The notes under the pieces were generated by a model that was not told the DNA's origin, did no database searches, and saw only the letters and a program-made list of their open reading frames with translations. 44,062 nt of DNA, taken from IMG/VR virus record IMGVR_UViG_3300042390_000370, positions 1 to 44,062 of that record. One strand, written 5' to 3'. Source of the stretch: a virus. Shown in pieces: positions 37,146 to 43,627 of this stretch. Position 1 is the stretch's first letter. Every line of letters begins with the position of its first letter. The translations under genes were made by a program, and so were the position numbers.

Positions 37146-38635
37146 AGCACATAGCCGAACCTGAATGGCTTGGTCGTAAGGATATTGAGAACGGTCAGTG
37201 GCTCGTAGAAGATTGCGAGCCACGCCGAGGAATCCCTGCGACTGCAGTCGTTGAACGAATCATGCGTGTTCCGTCTCATGACACTGAACAAGCGAGAGTT
37301 ATCCGAGCACATGAACTCATGCATGCAAAGGTTTCTCCTGCTGGAGAATGGGGTGAGTGGCAGAATCGTAAGATTGCTACCAAGGAATCTCTAATCGCTT
37401 GTGAGGAATTGCGAGTGAACTACCTGTGTAAGAAGGCTGGCTTCAATGTTGAAGAGTACCTGTCTGACGGTGGAGAGACCGCTGACGGTGAGCGACTTGC
37501 TTGTACCGAAGATTGGCGTAATGCTGTCTATATGGCAGTCGCTACCGCTGGTACTGCGTCTAGCAAGCCTTTTCTCAACGGTGTGCGCCGACATAATCGC
37601 TTGTGGGGCTCTGCATTGTTGGATATCTCAAAGCGAGCACTCAAAGAAATTGACAAGGCGTACAAGACTGGAAAACTTGGCTCAACAAGTGTTCACAAGA
37701 ACACTGGTCTCGCTCCGTACGGATTCTTCTTCACTGAAAAGATTGCTGAATGGATTGACCGTCTTGCTGGAATGGAGCCACCTTCCGAAAATGAAGAGGA
37801 AGTACAAGATTCAGAATCTTCAGAATCAGGAGAGGGTTCAGGCGAAGAGAACGGTGAAAATCACAAGCGTGAACATTCCAACAAAGGAATCTCAAAAGAC
37901 TCAGAGAAGAAAGTAAAAGAGCGAATCTCCTCTATCACTCCTGACCGCATGGAAGGAGGAATCCCGTATTGGGGCGAGTTGAATATTGAAAATCCACCGA
38001 AGCCGATTGTGGCAAAGGGTGGATTGGGAAAGAAGAAGTCCGTCTCTAATGTTGGTCGCTCACCACGCCGATTGCACCGATACATGACTGACCCACAACG
38101 CCGAATCTTTGATACGAAACGGCGTGGGCTGGGTGGAGTCATCTGTGTGGACGCTTCAGGTTCAATGGCGATTACTCGTGATGATATTGTGAAGATTCTT
38201 GAGGCTTCCCCAGGGGCAACAGTGATTGCATACTCCCAAATGGATTCCGACTGCGAGTACACAAACGCTTGGATTCTTGCCGACAAGGGTCGCATGGTAG
38301 ACGAGATTCCCCGAATGGGTCAAGGCAACGGCGTGGACTTCCCTGCTCTTGAATGGGCAGTGAAACACCGACAACACTCTTCTGCTCCAGTTATTTGGGT
38401 GACTGACGGTGGAGTCTGTGGTCCGAATCAGGGATTCTCTGAGGTCCTTGCGAACCAATGCACTCAATTCTGTATTGAGAAGCGTGTCATTACTGCTGGT
38501 ACTGTCTCTGAGGCTGTAGAGATTCTGCACCGACTAGATACTGGACAACCTGTCATCCGTAAGTTCCCATACATGCTTCAACATTCTTGGGAGAATCGTA
38601 ACGGCGTGAAACTCGCCGAGACACAAGTCCGTTAG
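37142..38635 (+). CDS. VWA-domain partner of the MoxR ATPase, CobT-like (497 aa)
   Basis: The C-terminal VWA domain has the MIDAS motif DASGSM (in GVICVDASGSMAITRDD) and the later VTDGGV. An acidic low-complexity linker (about 215-250, Glu/Ser rich) separates it from a helical N-terminal half, the same layout as CobT-type chelatase subunits. The N-terminal half has an HELMHAKVSPAGEW segment, which could bind metal. Target unknown; no other cobalamin gene is in the window. Confidence 0.8.
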   Translation: MKHIAEPEWLGRKDIENGQWLVEDCEPRRGIPATAVVERIMRVPSHDTEQARVIRAHELMHAKVSPAGEWGEWQNRKIATKESLIACEELRVNYLCKKAGFNVEEYLSDGGETADGERLACTEDWRNAVYMAVATAGTASSKPFLNGVRRHNRLWGSALLDISKRALKEIDKAYKTGKLGSTSVHKNTGLAPYGFFFTEKIAEWIDRLAGMEPPSENEEEVQDSESSESGEGSGEENGENHKREHSNKGISKDSEKKVKERISSITPDRMEGGIPYWGELNIENPPKPIVAKGGLGKKKSVSNVGRSPRRLHRYMTDPQRRIFDTKRRGLGGVICVDASGSMAITRDDIVKILEASPGATVIAYSQMDSDCEYTNAWILADKGRMVDEIPRMGQGNGVDFPALEWAVKHRQHSSAPVIWVTDGGVCGPNQGFSEVLANQCTQFCIEKRVITAGTVSEAVEILHRLDTGQPVIRKFPYMLQHSWENRNGVKLAETQVR

Positions 38636-38643
38636 GTCGCCAC

Positions 38644-38684
38644 CTGCTCACTAAGGTTTGACTCCTTTCCTTGGTGGGCAGGTT
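38644..38684 (+). terminator. Terminator after the VWA gene
   Basis: CCTGCTCACTAAGG pairs with CCTTGGTGGGCAGG (two G-U pairs), followed by TTGG. The next promoter's -35 begins in it. Confidence 0.6.
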
Positions 38685-38711
38685 GGTACTTGTACCTACT
38701 ACCTATAACAT
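38683..38711 (+). promoter_or_regulatory. Family promoter with leader (209-aa gene)
   Basis: TTGGTA, 17-nt spacer ending ACCTACTACCTA, TAACAT, leader with AAAGGAG, ATG at 38739. The leader also carries ATCTACTACT. Confidence 0.75.
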
Positions 38712-38738
38712 GGAGTCATCTACTACTAAAGGAGTGTT

Positions 38739-39368
38739 ATGCCTAACTGGGTATCAACCACAGCGAGCGTCACTGGCTCAAAAGAAGAACTACAACGATT
38801 CATTAGTGGAATCACTGACAAAGGAATCTTGGAATCCTATGTTCCCTGCCCCACCGAACTGCGTGAAACTGTTTCAGGTTTCTTTGGTGATGAAGCAAAG
38901 GCAGAAGAAATCCGCAAAAAGAACGAGGACAATATTGCTAAGTACGGTCATAAGGACTGGTACGACTGGCAGTACGAAGAATGGGGAACCAAGTGGGGCG
39001 ATTGCGACACTCATCTTGAGCCAATGTCTGAAATGAATAACGGGGCGCACGAAGTCTCTATTACATTCCAAACAGCATGGGGTTCTGCTTCTGAAGGGTT
39101 CCGTAAAGTTTCTGCCATGTTCCCTAGTCTTATGTTCACATTTGATTATGACGAAGAAGCAGGATTTTTTGCTGGCATGGAAGTCATGAAAGGTGGCATG
39201 ACAATCTACGAAGGTACTTACGCCCCCTGTGAATACGGTGAAGAAGTTGATTGGGATGACGATAGTTCTGTCACTAAGTACGAAGAATGGAAGAACGAAC
39301 AGTCCGATAAAATTTGGGAAGAATTCATGACGAAGTTTCCATTGTCACCTATTACCGATAAGGTGTAG
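38739..39368 (+). CDS. Api92-like / DUF1281-type protein (209 aa)
   Basis: MPNWVSTTASVTGSKEELQR matches the MPNWCxNxxxI start of the family. DWYDWQYEEWGTKWG, FQTAWGSASEGF and the acidic FDYDEEAGFFAG follow the pattern. These are found in phages and conjugative elements; function is not established. Its final codons carry a family-promoter-like sequence. Confidence 0.75.
   Translation: MPNWVSTTASVTGSKEELQRFISGITDKGILESYVPCPTELRETVSGFFGDEAKAEEIRKKNEDNIAKYGHKDWYDWQYEEWGTKWGDCDTHLEPMSEMNNGAHEVSITFQTAWGSASEGFRKVSAMFPSLMFTFDYDEEAGFFAGMEVMKGGMTIYEGTYAPCEYGEEVDWDDDSSVTKYEEWKNEQSDKIWEEFMTKFPLSPITDKV
39348..39364 (+). promoter_or_regulatory. Degenerate family promoter before the 85-aa gene
   Basis: ACCTATTACCGA, TAAGGT, GTAGTT, ATG at 39371. 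The core and leaderless geometry are kept, but no TTG lies at the proper -35 distance. Confidence 0.4.
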
Positions 39369-39370
39369 TT

Positions 39371-39628
39371 ATGACAACTTTATTAGAACCATGTATCTAC
39401 TGTGGCGAGTCCACTGCGATGGGTGACGGCAAGTTCGTGAACCGAATCCCTGCTGATGACGGGTGGGCTTGTGCCGACTGTGCTGGCTACGAGTGCGATG
39501 AGTGCCACGAGAACATCTACCTTGACTGCGAAGTTAGGGTGGACTACGAGAAAGATGGAAAGTACCACTACGGCAACTACCACGAAGATTGTTACAACGA
39601 AGAAAAGCATGGAAAGAAGGAATACTAA
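39371..39628 (+). CDS. Multi-Cys zinc protein (85 aa)
   Basis: MTTLLEPCIYCGESTAMGDG then CADCAGYECDECHENI and HEDCYNEEKH. CxxC, CxxC and CxxCH pairs could hold two zinc ions, LIM-like in spacing. ATG is 2 nt after the previous stop. Confidence 0.65.
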   Translation: MTTLLEPCIYCGESTAMGDGKFVNRIPADDGWACADCAGYECDECHENIYLDCEVRVDYEKDGKYHYGNYHEDCYNEEKHGKKEY

Positions 39629-39870
39629 TGAAAGTCTCAGAACTTATAAAAGTCCTACAAGAAAACAATAATCCTGATGAAGAGATTCTCGTACTTTGGT
39701 GGGAAAAAAATAGTTTTGACTTCCCCGAAGACTACGAGATAAAACTCACAGATGAGGGGTGGCTCAAAGTGGTAAAAGATTTCAACGAATGGGGCAACGC
39801 AGGTTCAGATATTGACGAGTGGATTGCGGAAGCAGTGATAGAACACTCAGTTCCTAACGATAATGTCTGA
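39628..39870 (+). CDS. Unknown small acidic protein (80 aa)
   Basis: MKVSELIKVLQENNNPDEEI then VLWWEKNSF and an acidic end. The SELIxxLQxxxPDxEI pattern is found in many small phage proteins. TAATG overlap sets the start. Confidence 0.7.
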   Translation: MKVSELIKVLQENNNPDEEILVLWWEKNSFDFPEDYEIKLTDEGWLKVVKDFNEWGNAGSDIDEWIAEAVIEHSVPNDNV

Positions 39871-40024
39871 GGTCTGGGGTGTGCGGCGGGGCTACTGCCA
39901 CTGGTGTAACGAGTTCGTAGATGACGAGCCCATCTGGCAACCAGAGACGCATCCAGATGGCAGGCAAGTTATTATTGCGTGCTGTCTACAATGCGCAGTT
40001 GACAAAGGGATTATCAACCTTTAG
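39863..40024 (+). CDS. Small zinc-motif protein (53 aa)
   Basis: MSEVWGVRRGYCHWCNEFVD then ACCLQCAVDKGIINL: paired CxxC knuckles. The start overlaps the previous stop by 8 nt; its stop lies in repeat copy 8. Confidence 0.65.
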   Translation: MSEVWGVRRGYCHWCNEFVDDEPIWQPETHPDGRQVIIACCLQCAVDKGIINL

Positions 40025-40043
40025 TACTGACGGTGGTGGAAAG
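40019..40043 (+). repeat. ACGGTGGTGGAAAG element, copy 8 (TGG variant)
   Basis: CTTTAGTACTG then ACGGTGGTGGAAAG. Copies 8 to 11 all have T where copies 1 to 7 have C. Confidence 0.8.
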
Positions 40044-40098
40044 CCTCCGATAAATCTGTACAATACCATCCGACAATGATTACTACTAAGGAGAAGAC

Positions 40099-40296
40099 AT
40101 GAAAGTCCCTCACATCTGTCCACGCTGTAATGACAACTTCATTCCATGCAATGAGAAACCAGGCGCTTACCCTGGAGCAATCTCCCGTACCGACAATAAA
40201 ACTGAAATTTGCTCAGAGTGCGGCGAGCACGAGGCAATTCAAGATTTTTACGAAGGCGGATGCGTGGCCCTGTCCCAGTGGCCCGTAAATAAATAG
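40099..40296 (+). CDS. Zinc-ribbon-like protein (65 aa)
   Basis: MKVPHICPRCNDNFIPCNEK then EICSECGEHEAIQDF and a Gly-rich end: CxxC pairs of a zinc ribbon. AAGGAG precedes the ATG. The EICSECGxxEA pattern is common in phage proteins of unknown function. Confidence 0.7.
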   Translation: MKVPHICPRCNDNFIPCNEKPGAYPGAISRTDNKTEICSECGEHEAIQDFYEGGCVALSQWPVNK

Positions 40297-40361
40297 ATTT
40301 TTTTGCTTTTACGGCAGCGCTTCTGGTTCCAGATTTACGACGGCCGCAGCGAAAATCTAAA

Positions 40362-40619
40362 TTATTTAAAAAATGTACGGTCCCAAACCCGTACAAAAGT
40401 TCCAATAAATGCAATGATGCAAGAATTGAACCAACTGATAGAGCCCCCAATGATGGCCGAGTCAGCAAGCAAGATTGTTACAACCCACAAGAGAAAGGCA
40501 TAGGAGATTGTTGTGAAGATAAAAAATCTAATTCCCGTTTTCACAGCATCAATCATGTATGCCCGCTGCTCTTCTGGATTTAATTCTGGCTCTGGCCAAC
40601 CATTAAAAGGTTCAGACAT
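40362..40619 (-). CDS. Two-span membrane protein (85 aa)
   Basis: MSEPFNGWPEPELNPEEQRA is soluble; two hydrophobic helices follow (FFIFTTISYAFLLWVVTILL and CIIAFIGTFV). Start overlaps the end of the 123-aa gene. Possibly a membrane partner of that protein. Function unknown. Confidence 0.6.
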   Translation of the reverse strand: MSEPFNGWPEPELNPEEQRAYMIDAVKTGIRFFIFTTISYAFLLWVVTILLADSAIIGGSISWFNSCIIAFIGTFVRVWDRTFFK

Positions 40620-40983
40620 TCGTCTTCTTCACAATCTGATGCACGCGCTGGCGGCTAAGGTCGTAAGAATCTGCAATTTCACGAAGCGTAAGGCCATCGC
40701 TGCGCATCTGAATAATTTGAGAATTTCTATCGTTGTTAGTTGCAGGTCCTGGCTTAAGTGGACCCCAAGTCCAACCTGGCAATTGCTGCAGCGCTTCGGT
40801 TTTTTCGGAAGAAAGTTGACTCTTCTTGTACCGCTGACGCATGTAGCCAACCCAAGCCCCGAGATTAATCTCACGACCGTCCACAATCTCAACATGAACT
40901 GCGGGGGTGCGGGTGTGACCAGAACGCTCGGCGAACTGGTTCAATGCTCTGATATAAAGTTTGAATCTGGTGTTGTTATCCAT
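40612..40983 (-). CDS. Helicase-associated domain plus HTH protein (123 aa)
   Basis: The N-terminal part (FAERSGHTRTPAVHVEI, LGAWVGYMRQRYKKSQLS, LPGWTWGPL) has the helicase-associated repeat pattern, which binds DNA. The C-terminus LTLREIADSYDLSRQRVHQI is a helix-turn-helix of sigma-region-4 type. TATAGT lies 6 nt before the ATG, so it may be leaderless. Probably a regulator; a sigma-like role is speculation. Confidence 0.7.
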   Translation of the reverse strand: MDNNTRFKLYIRALNQFAERSGHTRTPAVHVEIVDGREINLGAWVGYMRQRYKKSQLSSEKTEALQQLPGWTWGPLKPGPATNNDRNSQIIQMRSDGLTLREIADSYDLSRQRVHQIVKKTNV

Positions 40984-41024
40984 GGCGTCACTATATAACA
41001 TCCTATTGAATCGTGCGCGAATGG

Positions 41025-41053
41025 TTGACACCATGTGGCGGCTTTACTATTAT
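41025..41053 (+). promoter_or_regulatory. Strong sigma-70-type promoter before repeat copy 9
   Basis: TTGACA, 17 nt, TATTAT. Predicted +1 falls at about 41060, in the middle of the repeat element, so the 132-aa mRNA would start in ACGGTGGTGG. Confidence 0.65.
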
Positions 41054-41075
41054 TAGCACTTACGGTGGTGGAAAG
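41051..41075 (+). repeat. ACGGTGGTGGAAAG element, copy 9
   Basis: TATTAGCACTT then ACGGTGGTGGAAAG, extending to GGAATCC just before the ATG at 41083. Here AAAGGA serves as the ribosome binding site. Confidence 0.8.
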
Positions 41076-41082
41076 GAATCCT

Positions 41083-41481
41083 ATGAGTAAGGATAAGAGC
41101 AATAACTGGGGGGAATTTATACGCCGCATCAGGCTCCCCTATGAAAATAAAAAAACAGTTGAAGATGTGGTCCAGAAGACTCTGGCGGAAGAGCAAGAAA
41201 ATTTTCTTTTTATCTCAAATGGCGATGGCATCATAATCAAGGCGATGCATTATCCAGATGGGGCCTTCGGCGACGAAGGTTTCCCAGTCATTTTTAAAAC
41301 TTCTCAAGAAAATGTTTTGATTGCCGCCTGGCCACAAAGTGTCATTAGAAAACTTTTAGAAGATGTAACAAATTCAAATGAAAAAGAAAATCTGGAAACA
41401 GAGTGGGAAAAAGTAATGGAAACGCTGAGTGATGTTTCGGCCGCCAAAATCAAAAAGGGAGAAATAAATGAATATTTCTGA
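41083..41481 (+). CDS. Unknown protein (132 aa)
   Basis: MSKDKSNNWGEFIRRIRLPY starts 5 nt after AAAGGA. A beta-rich middle (FLFISNGDGIIIKAMHYPDG) is followed by helices ending KIKKGEINEYF. No domain recognised. The 3' end overlaps the next gene by 14 nt. Confidence 0.65.
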   Translation: MSKDKSNNWGEFIRRIRLPYENKKTVEDVVQKTLAEEQENFLFISNGDGIIIKAMHYPDGAFGDEGFPVIFKTSQENVLIAAWPQSVIRKLLEDVTNSNEKENLETEWEKVMETLSDVSAAKIKKGEINEYF

Positions 41482-42007
41482 AGACAAAACCTGGAATACC
41501 GCTGCGGCTGTAGTTGTAAACATGATGTTCAACATCTACATGTATGAGTACTCGGACAGCAAGTCGGGACTCGCACGCATCCGCGATACCTATAGCGCGA
41601 TATTTTCAAATTTTTATCAGAAACCAGAAGCCATCGCGGGAGCGGAACTTTCTTTCATAAATCTTGGAGCCATCGCGCTGGCCGCTGCATCAAAAGAATT
41701 TAGCGATTTTTATAACGAAGACGCGGCCGTCGCGGTTTTGTGCAAAAAACAGGCGGACTACGGTCCAGAGAATATTGCGAAGTTCGGGCGGGATGGCATC
41801 CTGGTACGAATGCACGACAAGATTGCACGCTTAGAGAACCTGACCAAATCTGGACAGAGTCCAAATAACGAATCAATAAAAGACAATTATCTGGATGTCT
41901 TAGGGTACGCAGCAGTTGGTGCGCTCTGGGAAAGCGGAGATTTCCTTTTACCACTGACGGTGGTGGAAAGCAATCAAGATTCCCCCTCCCCCGAGGCTGA
42001 GCGCTAA
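41468..42007 (+). CDS. DUF1599 / Nmad1-like nucleotide-modification protein (179 aa)
   Basis: The C-terminal half reads KKQADYGPENIAKFG, RMHDKIARLENL and DNYLDVLGYAAVGAL, the DYG...R..DK..R...L...D..LD..GYA pattern of DUF1599 (nucleotide modification associated domain 1). That family sits near base-modification genes and may act on nucleotides. The N-terminal 90 residues are helical and unassigned. The last codons are written by repeat copy 10 (LTVVESNQD), suggesting the frame reads through the element. Confidence 0.65.
   Translation: MNISEDKTWNTAAAVVVNMMFNIYMYEYSDSKSGLARIRDTYSAIFSNFYQKPEAIAGAELSFINLGAIALAAASKEFSDFYNEDAAVAVLCKKQADYGPENIAKFGRDGILVRMHDKIARLENLTKSGQSPNNESIKDNYLDVLGYAAVGALWESGDFLLPLTVVESNQDSPSPEAER
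41946..41970 (+). repeat. ACGGTGGTGGAAAG element, copy 10, inside a gene end
   Basis: ACCACTG then ACGGTGGTGGAAAG within the final codons of the DUF1599 gene. Confidence 0.75.
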
Positions 42008-42035
42008 ACAAAGTACCTTCCGCATAGCGGCTCAA

Positions 42036-42106
42036 AGCCCCGAGGGCCATCGGGGTGAAAGGAGGAAAGTCCCCTCTGGTACCTACAACATTATCACATC
42101 GTTGTA
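42036..42106 (+). other. Structured non-coding stretch
   Basis: CCCCGA and TCGGGG form a hairpin, followed by GGAGGAAAGTCC, then CTACAAC and GTTGTAG form another. GAGGAAAGTCC equals the conserved CR-I element of bacterial RNase P RNA, but no other RNase P region was found. Confidence 0.3.
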
Positions 42107-42118
42107 GTTTGCGCGAAA

Positions 42119-42265
42119 ATGCCTCGGTCAGAAAAATTTCAAATTGGTGTTGCATGTGGCGGCTCTTACTGCTACGATGACACCAACAAATCAGAAGGTA
42201 CCTTCCGCAGTTCTGAAAAACACTTTCCTGAAAAATGGAATTCTTTTTGTGCTGCGCGAAAATAA
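42119..42265 (+). CDS. Possible small protein (48 aa)
   Basis: MPRSEKFQIGVACGGSYCYD continues to FPEKWNSFCAARK, with three Cys. No ribosome site is visible, and a good promoter pair lies inside (42151-42179), so it may not be translated. Function unknown. Confidence 0.3.
   Translation: MPRSEKFQIGVACGGSYCYDDTNKSEGTFRSSEKHFPEKWNSFCAARK
42151..42179 (+). promoter_or_regulatory. Promoter sharing GTGGCGGCT with that at 41025
   Basis: TTGCAT, 17 nt, TACGAT. The spacer stretch CATGTGGCGGCTCTTACT is nearly the same as CATGTGGCGGCTTTACT at 41033-41049. Confidence 0.45.
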
Positions 42266-42354
42266 AATATAATTTCGTAAAGGTTCCCCCGAACCCCCTC
42301 CAAAGAAGGGTAATAGTCAGTGAACAATTCATTTGTCTCTAAGACATTGTTTGA

Positions 42355-42379
42355 TGATTTGATTCTCGGTGGTGGAAAG
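42355..42379 (+). repeat. CGGTGGTGGAAAG element, copy 11
   Basis: TGATTTGATTCT then CGGTGGTGGAAAG. It sits between the -35 and -10 boxes of the next promoter. Confidence 0.7.
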
Positions 42380-42388
42380 GATTATACT
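42359..42388 (+). promoter_or_regulatory. Leaderless promoter of the 124-aa gene
   Basis: TTGATT, 18 nt carrying repeat copy 11, TATACT (42383-42388), six bases, ATG at 42395. Confidence 0.5.
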
Positions 42389-42394
42389 AATACC

Positions 42395-42769
42395 ATGTCT
42401 GAACCAGTTAAACGAGGTAGACCAGTCTCAGAGAGAAAACTGTCTCGTTCCAAGAAGGCAATGTCTGTGTCTTCTTCTGAAGTAGAACAACTCTGGGAGT
42501 ATTGGGTAACAGTTATGCGTGGCGGCTCTAAACGCAAGCCAGTCCTAGATGACGCCCGCCGACAATATCTTGGTTCTGCATTGTACGACTATGGGATGGA
42601 TGGATGTAGAGACGCTATAGACGGCTGTGCTCTCTCTGAGTTCCATATGGGTCGTAACAAGATGAATAAGAAGTATGACTCGGTAGAATTGATTTTCAGA
42701 GACTCCGAACATATTGAGAAGTTCCAAGAGATTCTAGATAAATCTAAAGAAGACAAGGAAGACTGGTGA
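42395..42769 (+). CDS. Conserved phage protein, replication-group (124 aa)
   Basis: MSEPVKRGRPVSERKLSRSK is a basic AT-hook-like start, then LWEYWVTVMRGGSKRKPVLD and LYDYGMDGCRDAIDGC. The second half resembles a domain at the end of phage replication-initiator-like proteins. ATG 42395 fits a leaderless promoter; GTG 42320 lies upstream of it. Stop overlaps the next GTG. Confidence 0.6.
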   Translation: MSEPVKRGRPVSERKLSRSKKAMSVSSSEVEQLWEYWVTVMRGGSKRKPVLDDARRQYLGSALYDYGMDGCRDAIDGCALSEFHMGRNKMNKKYDSVELIFRDSEHIEKFQEILDKSKEDKEDW

Positions 42770-43224
42770 CCAAGCAGGAACTAGAAGACCTAGTCACATC
42801 AGCCTACGCGATGTACAACCAGGTCTTAATGGATGTAGACCGCAAAGTCATCTTGAGGGCTTGGTACGAATTACTAGAGGACTTACCCTTTGACGGGTGC
42901 AAGAAGGTTTTATTAAACCACGCAGCCATCAGCCAGTACCGCCCCACACCTGGCGACATCCGAAGGGCGTACATTAATACCCATAATAAAGTTGGGGACC
43001 CGCCTCCACCTCTCGTAGCATGGGCAACTTTAATTGGGCAAATAAAATTGGCCAATTCTGGTTTGCCAATTGAATTGGGGCTTCACCCTTGCATCGCCAA
43101 GGTGGTTGAGTTGCTTGGTGATACTGCCTACCAGTTGCATAACACAACCGACCAGATTAACTTCATCAAGACTTACGAGCAAGTAGTGTCGGAGTTTCAA
43201 CAACAAAAATTCAAAATTTCGTAA
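42766..43224 (+). CDS. Helicase-loader / G39P-like protein (152 aa)
   Basis: MTKQELEDLVTSAYAMYNQV, WYELLEDLPFDGCKKVLLNH and YRPTPGDIRRAYI follow the pattern of the phage G39P-type helicase loader or inhibitor N-domain. The remainder is helical and probably binds the helicase. It begins on a GTGA overlap. A partner primase-helicase is encoded at 12030-13745. Confidence 0.65.
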   Translation: MTKQELEDLVTSAYAMYNQVLMDVDRKVILRAWYELLEDLPFDGCKKVLLNHAAISQYRPTPGDIRRAYINTHNKVGDPPPPLVAWATLIGQIKLANSGLPIELGLHPCIAKVVELLGDTAYQLHNTTDQINFIKTYEQVVSEFQQQKFKIS

Positions 43225-43241
43225 AAAGGACCGCAGGCGTT

Positions 43242-43463
43242 GTGAATACAGACAATTTCCCATCTTCAACTTCAAACCCAGGGTACGAATCCCTGACCAT
43301 CAAATCAGACTTCCCATCCAAGGGCTGTTCTACCTGCCGATACTTTGAGTCCTCCGAGTACTCCGACTCTGGTATCTGTCACCGCTATCCCCACCCAGAG
43401 TTAGTTAATCCCAACTACTGGTGCGGTGAGTGGGCTTCTCTCCACGGGATGTTCACCAAATGA
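43242..43463 (+). CDS. Small zinc protein (73 aa)
   Basis: Disordered start, then CSTCRYFES, GICHRYPH and WCGEW: four Cys plus His in the common phage CxxCxxF...GxCHRxP...CGEW pattern. GTG start; stop overlaps the next ATG. Confidence 0.7.
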   Translation: MNTDNFPSSTSNPGYESLTIKSDFPSKGCSTCRYFESSEYSDSGICHRYPHPELVNPNYWCGEWASLHGMFTK

Positions 43464-43627
43464 AGCGTAATCCAGGTCGTCCTCCCAAGAATCCCGAAAC
43501 TCCTTTCGTAACCCTGACTCTCCGAATCCCCTCCGAACTGAAACTTCTGCTAATGTCTCAGGCAGAGGCGTACGATATGACGCTTACTGAATACCTGACG
43601 ATGTTGGTGGAACGAGATGGGTCGTAA
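43460..43627 (+). CDS. Ribbon-helix-helix-like protein (55 aa)
   Basis: MKRNPGRPPKNPETPFVTLT, then RIPSELKLLLMSQAEAYDMT and LTEYLTMLVERDGS. Strand-helix-helix layout of CopG/Arc-like DNA binders. ATGA overlap sets the start. Confidence 0.65.
   Translation: MKRNPGRPPKNPETPFVTLTLRIPSELKLLLMSQAEAYDMTLTEYLTMLVERDGS

Noticed and set aside
41700-42332. Leftward frame of 210 codons
   Set aside because: It is opposite to the DUF1599 gene, has no sensible domain or start, and crosses repeat and hairpin sequences.
18958-42379. CRISPR array
   Set aside because: The repeats are 0.4-4.8 kb apart and contain a variable centre rather than spacers; no cas genes.
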